A stretch of DNA of 64,000 nt from Candidatus Amarobacter glycogenicus (GTDB taxonomy: Bacteria > Chloroflexota > Dehalococcoidia > Tepidiformales > Tepidiformaceae), in assembly GCA_016719395.1 (NCBI GenBank), contig JADJZF010000010.1:102963-166962 (forward strand), in the 5' to 3' direction. The position numbers and the translations under genes were made by a program. How positions within the stretch are numbered: position 1 is the stretch's first letter; every line of letters starts with the position of its first letter. A model generated the notes under the pieces. It had not been told where the DNA came from and did no database searches. It saw nothing but the letters and a program-made list of their open reading frames with translations. Below are positions 59,130 through 64,000 of the stretch, piece by piece.

Positions 59130-59954
59130 TCAGCCGACGCTCCACTTGAAGACGCGTTCCGCGTTCTCCCGAAAGAACAGCGGCGCCACCTCGGCCCGAA
59201 TACCCAGCCCGTCGATTTCGTCCCGGGCGCGATCCCACGGGATCGTTGGATACTCCGTCCCGAAGAGCATCTTCTCCCGGCCGCGGGTGTTGATGAATTG
59301 GACGAATGCCCCCGGCCAGTACTTCGGCGCCACCGACGTGCACGCCATGTACACGTTGTCCCAGTGGGCGATCACCGAGAGCGCCTCGTCGGTCCACGGC
59401 TGGCCGCAGTGGGTCATCACGACGCGCAGCTCGGGAAAGTTGAAGGCGACCTCGTCATAGTACATCGGGTTCTGCACCCAGCCGGGCCGCCGGGGGCCGG
59501 GCATCCCGGCGTTCATGCTCACAGGGATGTCAAGCTCCAGCGCCTTCACATAGAACGGCCAGTACACGCGGTCAGTCGGCGGCAACGAGTAGCGGAACGG
59601 CGGAATTCGCAGGCAGCGAACGCCGAAACGCTCGTGGTACTCCACTACTCGCTGTACCTCGGCGTACCCCCTCGTCGGGTCGACAATCATCGCGGGCAGG
59701 ATTCGTCCCGGAAACCGGCGGTGGGCATCCCCGACCCACTCGGCGTGGGAGGGCTGCATGATGCTAACCACCGCCGCCTCAATCCCCGCGGCATCGAGCC
59801 GGGCCAGCAGGTCCTCCGGTACCTGAATGGCGGCGCGGTCACCGATATCCTTAAACAAGTGCCCCAGCGCGCCGCCGCCTTCGCCATCCAGGAACGATGA
59901 GTTTACGAGTGCGTCGATGGCACGGACCCGGCCCGTGCCCGCCAGATCCTCCAT
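59130..59954 (-). CDS. Amidohydrolase 2 (metal-dependent hydrolase/decarboxylase) family protein
   Basis: A 274-residue TIM-barrel protein. It shows LDAAGIEAAVVSIMQPS, YPHRRFP-like AHRRFPGRILPAMIV, VPVSMNAGMPGPRRP-like IPVSMNAG, VVMTHCGQPWTDEALSVI (conserved His) and MLFGTEYPTIPWDRA near the end, where GxDxP is usual. The N-terminal metal-binding HxH of the family is ALV in AIDALVNSSF, so the metal site may be reduced. Relatives hydrolyse or decarboxylate cyclic acids (ACMSD-like). Convergent with the divergon plus arm. Confidence 0.78.
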   Translation of the reverse strand: MEDLAGTGRVRAIDALVNSSFLDGEGGGALGHLFKDIGDRAAIQVPEDLLARLDAAGIEAAVVSIMQPSHAEWVGDAHRRFPGRILPAMIVDPTRGYAEVQRVVEYHERFGVRCLRIPPFRYSLPPTDRVYWPFYVKALELDIPVSMNAGMPGPRRPGWVQNPMYYDEVAFNFPELRVVMTHCGQPWTDEALSVIAHWDNVYMACTSVAPKYWPGAFVQFINTRGREKMLFGTEYPTIPWDRARDEIDGLGIRAEVAPLFFRENAERVFKWSVG

Positions 59955-60203
59955 GGTATCTCTCCTCGCTGGTGTGCCGCTCGAAATCTATCAGGTCGGA
60001 GCCCACGGCACCCTCTAACCGCCCGTCCTCGCGCGGCGGGAGAGCTCGACGCCAGTTCAGTTAGGGTGTCAAAGGCTATGAACCACCCGCCAATCTCTGG
60101 GATTTGCCTCTTGGCCGTCACGCAGACTGAGGCGAAACGCACGCGAGGATCGTCTTCTTTAGATTCGAAGTGACCTGTCCGCAGCCGGAAATCGGCCCTC
60201 ACC

Positions 60204-60248
60204 CTTCGGTTCGGAAAGTTGGGAGTTCGAGCCTCTGCTGCGACCCCA
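60204..60248 (+). pseudogene. Fragment resembling the 3' half of tRNA-Arg
   Basis: Compared base by base with 32210-32254 of the intact tRNA-Arg, the first 33 bases differ at four positions, including identical GTTGGGAGTTCGAG (variable loop and T-arm). The remaining 12 bases diverge. No 5' half precedes it. It could be a duplicated attachment-site remnant or a decayed tRNA gene. Confidence 0.5.
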
Positions 60249-60424
60249 AACCGCCCTCTGCGCTTTCATCCGCGGAAGGTGAGCCCAGGCAGTCCGGGCG
60301 AGCGTCCGGCTTTGGCGGTAGCCCTCCCTTTACCAACGTCGTTCTTGCAATTAGCTTCGGATACGAACGATGTTCGCGACAGACGATGTCGAGTTTTCTC
60401 AAGCCAGGGGCAAACTATTGACGT

Positions 60425-60460
60425 GGCGTTAACCGCTCTGCCACCATACCGCCCCGGAAC
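60425..60460 (-). pseudogene. Fragment resembling the 5' half of a tRNA
   Basis: Minus-strand sequence GGTGGCAGAGCGGTTAACGCC (60445-60425) has the D-arm features GGCAGAGCGGTTAACGC seen in tRNA-Cys-like genes. The upstream part GGGGCGGTAT could be an acceptor stem. No anticodon arm or 3' half can be matched downstream, so only a relic is claimed. Confidence 0.3.
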
Positions 60461-60807
60461 GGACCGGAAAATTCACATACGAAGAGAAAACCCACCGGCC
60501 AGCGGCAACCGGCCGAGGGCAAGTCGCAAGGAGAACGAGCTAGCGGAACCTTGCATCGCCAATTCTCGGAACGGCGAGTTGGCTGCGAGTATGCGTCCCC
60601 GAACGGCCGGAAGGCCATCAGGGATTGCCCCTAGTTTTCTCCACGCGACCCGGGAAGGAGTGGGCCGGTGCAATCTGCCGCCAGAGCGGCACCCCGAGAA
60701 ATGAACAGGCTTAGCGCCCCGAGGGACTCGCGTGTCGCGTGCGTCTCTAAGCCACGCCCCCTGCGGAGGGGACGGCCAATCCCATTTCACCTGGAGAAAT
60801 CAAGCAA

Positions 60808-63800
60808 ATGACGCTTGCCTTACACGGAAAATCTCGCCAGCGCAGGACATGGCTCCTGATGGCGGCACTCGTAGCTATCGTGTTCGGGATCAGCGGCAGC
60901 CTCATGCTCAATCGCGAAGGCACCCGCGCCGATTCCGCCACTATCAATTTCGATGCGTACGCCCTTGGCAACATCAATGGCCAAGATGGCTGGTCCAAGA
61001 CCGGTCCATTCGACGTCGAGGTTGTCGCAGACGGCGGAGGCAAGGCCCTTCGAATTTCCGACGCCGTCACAAGCGGTTCGTTTGGTGACCAGACGTTCTC
61101 GAAATCTCTTGTTGACGAGGCCGGCGAGACCCTTGCCACGAACGGCGGCATGTCTGGCGGCACCCGGCAGAACCATTTCGAAGTCTCATGGGACATCAAG
61201 TCCTTCACTGGCTCAGCCCAGACCGGGTTGACCGTCTCGTTCGCTCCGGACCGCGGAGACGGCGGCCGGATGAGCTACTTCCGCGTCGAAGACAACGGCA
61301 GCGGCCTCGATGTCTTCTTTTATGACGTCCAGCAGCCCGGACCGTGTACGCCCGTGTTTTGCGCGAACTTTGTCGAAACGCAGGTTGCGACCGGGCTCAA
61401 CTACACGAGTTACCATAATCTCAAGCTCGTGATCGACTTCCGCGACGGCCCTGCCAATGACTTAGTCCGTGGCTACGTCAACGGAAACCTTGTCATCACC
61501 GGCACGACGTGGGAGGACTACTTCCGCTACGACCCGGAGGCATCGGCGGACCCGACGACCCACACCGTCGACTCGCTGCTGATGCGCGTCTCAGCCACCG
61601 CCTATCCGGATCCAACCCCCGTGGGGCACCTTGGCGCGGGCTACCTGATCGACAACCTCAGCCTTTCGTCCGGCACCGTCCCTCCCCCAGCCTTCAGCAC
61701 CACGGTCGTTCAGGCCTCGAACCTGACGGCGCCGAATGGCGGCGGCTGGTTGTTCTATGACGACAACACCGACACCTTTGACAACACACCAGGTGTGCTC
61801 GGCAGCTTCGTGAGTGGCCCGGCGGGCCAGCCGCTCGGCAGTGGTAGCGCCGAGGTCACCATCCCTGTGACCGGCCGCACCAACATCAGCACCTACCAGT
61901 TCGCTGGCACACCGTTGGCGAGCATCACCGACCTCGGCTTCAGCGCCTACAACACCCTCGCCGGGGCCCCTGCCTACATGGTCATCAATGTGGACTTCGA
62001 TCTCACCGACACCTGGCAGCGTCGGCTCGTGTTCGTGCCCACCGGCATCGTCGCCAGCACCTGGCAGACGCACGACGCACTCCAGGGCGGCTCGGCGATG
62101 TGGGTCTACTCCGGTACGAACTGGCCGACTCCGCTGGCAGGCCCTCCCGGCCCGGTCATTCCGGGGACCACGGCGAAGAGCTGGAACACCATCCTCGCTC
62201 AGTACCCGAACGCCCGCATCCGCGTTTCTGACGCTCATGTAGGTATCCGGGTCGGTAACCCCGGGCCAGTCGAAACGTCGAACATCGACCGTTTCGTATT
62301 CGGCACCGACCTCTCGCGCACGCTCTTCGACTTTGAGCCGACCCTGCCATGCACGACCACCTGCTACGTCAATGACGCAACAGGCAACGACCTCAACGAC
62401 GGCGCGACCACCCTGACGCCGAAGAAGACCATCCAGGCGGCCCTCAACGTGGGTAGCCGCGGCAGGACCGTCAACGTCGCCGCGGGCACGTACAACGAAG
62501 ACGTGACCATTCACCCAAAGGGGCATCCACTCATCGGCGCGGGCATCGACCAGTCGATCATCGTCGGTCCCATGGGCGACGGGGCCCCGACTACCGTGGA
62601 TCGCGTCGACTACTCGGGTGTTCTGATCGGCGGGTTCACCATCACTCGGGATGGAAACAACCTGTCGATTGGAACAACGCCAACGGCACCCTCAATAATC
62701 AGGGCGTTTCTCCAGTGGGGCGCCGGGACTGGACGTTCCGGAACTCAAGGTCACGGGCAACCGAAACGGCATCTACCTCGCCAATCCACGACCGGGTTGA
62801 TCATTCCGAACAACATCATCGATAACCGCACCGGACCGGCACTTTCGTCAGACAACGTCACCGGGTCGAACGTCCACAATAACTTCATCACCAATAACTG
62901 GACGATGGGCGTGCTGATCCGCAGCGACTCTGTCCCGACGCCCAATGCGTCCGCTGGAATCCTTATCAACAACAACGACATCAGCGGGAACTGGTATAGC
63001 CAAATCGAAGCCCGAGCCGAGCTCGCGGCGACGGTGAACGCGGAGAACAACTGGTTGGGCACCATCTCGCCGAACACCGCCAACCAGCACCTCGTTCCGC
63101 CGGGAGCCCGGCTGAAGAAGGTCCCAAACCCCGATCCCCGTTCAGTACGGCGGAACGGACCTCTGGTAGCGGCGCTTTCAGCATCGTCTGGGAAGACGTT
63201 GAGAACGTCAGCAACCCAGTCGACTTCACCCCGTGGCTCTGCTCCGGCAATGACACCTCGGTCGCCATCGGCTTCCAGCCGCAGGTCGGTTGTGGCGACA
63301 TCGTTGTCACCACCAACGTTGCCAACGTTGGTGACGCCAACGTCACCGTCCAGGTCATCGCGAACAGCGTTGCCAACCTGTACGGCGTCCAGGCCTACTT
63401 CCAGTACGACAGCTCCAAGCTGAACCTGAGCAATATCGCGCTTGGCCCCGGCCTCCTGCCGGAAGTCAACGTTGCGACCAGCCAGCCCGGCAACCAGATC
63501 AACTTCCAGTTCAGCCAGTTGTCTCCGACGCTGCCTGTGACCGGTTCGGGGATCGTCCTTGCAACTCTCTCGTTCACCGCTACCGCTCCGGGTGTCGCAG
63601 ACATCGAATTCCGTCCGTCGGCGACCACGTTGTTCTCGGACAACAACGGCTTCTCCATCGGCCCGGCGACGAAGACCAACGGCTCCATCACGGTCTCCGC
63701 TCCGGTCTCTACCGGCTCAGTGACCGGCAACATCCTCTTGCAGGGCCGCAGCAACCATTCTGGTGCGACGGCGCAGATCGATCCGCTCCGGTGGCCCGAT

Positions 63801-64000
63801 CTCGCCCGCAACCACGAGCACCGGTGCGTTCACGATCAGCAGCGTTTCAATCGGAGCCCATCCGACGCTGCAGGCCGTGATGCTCGGCTACCTCAAGGCC
63901 GTCAAGCCATTCACCGTTGCCGCGGGCGTTAACCCCGCCGGCACCGTCACCCTGCTCGGCGGCGACGCCAACATGGACAACACCATCAACATCCTCGACC
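60808..64000 (+). pseudogene. Large secreted surface protein (beta-helix, cohesin- and dockerin-like domains), frameshifted and running off the window
   Basis: ATG 60808 starts a signal sequence (RTWLLMAALVAIVFGISG). An uninterrupted frame runs to about 62663. It contains a lectin-like beta-sandwich (TINFDAYALGNINGQDGW), a second beta-sandwich (GWLFYDDNTDTFDNTPG) and the start of a DUF1565/beta-helix domain (CYVNDATGNDLNDG, TVNVAAGTYNEDVTIHPKG). Later sequence continues in changing frames: VDWNNANGTLNNQG, ELKVTGNRNGIYLANPRPG, LIIPNNIIDNRTG, then VDFTPWLCSGNDT and a cohesin-like domain (LYGVQAYFQYDSSKLNLSN, GSITVSA), and finally a dockerin-like loop DANMDNTINILD. At least five frame changes lie between 62660 and 63790. 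The 3' end is outside the window. Confidence 0.7.

Larger units (their letters stand above)
59955..60807. other. Non-coding region with tRNA relics
   Basis: About 850 bases with no supported gene. Short open frames here are unlike any family I know. Two tRNA-like fragments (60204-60248 and 60425-60460) are described separately. The rest gives no clear hairpins or repeats. It separates the catabolic divergon from the surface-protein gene and may be a recombination scar. Confidence 0.5.

Noticed and set aside
60219..60704. Short frames in the 60.0-60.8 kb gap as genes
   Set aside because: No ribosome-binding site, no motif and biased composition; tRNA relics lie in the same stretch.

Overview
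The window is a G+C-rich, gene-dense bacterial chromosome segment with no phage, insertion sequence or CRISPR array. Three things suggest a chemoheterotrophic Chloroflexota (Dehalococcoidia relatives) or a similar lineage: proteins with Pro/Thr-rich stalks and N-terminal zinc ribbons, a surface protein with beta-helix, cohesin-like and dockerin-like parts, and a large stock of CaiB/BaiF CoA-transferases, acyl-CoA dehydrogenases, crotonases and luciferase-like (LLM) flavoenzymes. This placement is inference; there is no rRNA or other phylogenetic marker here.

Layout. 0.4-5.8 kb: a decayed hotdog thioesterase, a VOC protein, a stalked membrane protein, and a HAD phosphatase / MFS transporter / Gfo-Idh-MocA operon on the minus strand. 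5.8-8.0 kb: aldose 1-epimerase and a cytochrome P450. 8.0-11.6 kb: three CaiB-type CoA-transferases in one minus-strand operon, the first frameshifted. 11.6-14 kb: a truncated haemoglobin, an orphan Phd-type antitoxin and a COG2403-type P-loop protein. 14-18 kb: three zinc-ribbon membrane proteins, one with six 84-bp collagen-like repeats. 18.2-24.2 kb: a [NiFe]-hydrogenase operon (78-aa protein, small and large subunits, maturation protease, HypA, HypC, EamA permease, DUF6390-like protein). The small subunit has Asn where a proximal-cluster Cys is expected. 24.3-26.3 kb: a truncated MFS protein and a SIMPLE-domain lipoprotein. 26.4-32.1 kb: an acetoin-dehydrogenase-type operon (E1 alpha, E1 beta, AcoX, E2 with two E3-binding domains, E3), followed by tRNA-Arg(TCG).

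32.5-35.7 kb: an HxlR regulator, a molybdopterin oxidoreductase missing one cluster Cys, and a DUF6457-like protein. 35.7-43.1 kb: an eight-gene minus-strand operon (two crotonases, LLM, DinB, acyl-CoA dehydrogenase, SDR, quinone-oxidoreductase-type dehydrogenase, LLM), divergent from a second HxlR regulator at 43.26 kb. 43.7-59.1 kb: a large divergon. The minus arm (NMO, LacI, CaiB, M28-like, acyl-CoA dehydrogenase, two crotonases, SnoaL) and plus arm (substrate-binding protein, two ABC permeases, CaiB, decayed epimerase, acyl-CoA dehydrogenase, crotonase) meet at 51.5 kb, where a promoter and a LacI-like operator can be seen. It looks like a complete take-up, CoA-activation and beta-oxidation module for an unknown carboxylic acid. 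59.1-60.0 kb: an amidohydrolase. 60.0-60.8 kb: a non-coding stretch with tRNA fragments. 60.8-64 kb: a large secreted surface protein running off the end.

Several loci carry frameshifts, premature stops or deletions (hotdog, one CaiB, zinc-ribbon/collagen protein, hypA, one ABC permease, epimerase, surface protein). Some lie in G runs or repeats and keep operon coupling, so assembly error must be weighed against real decay.
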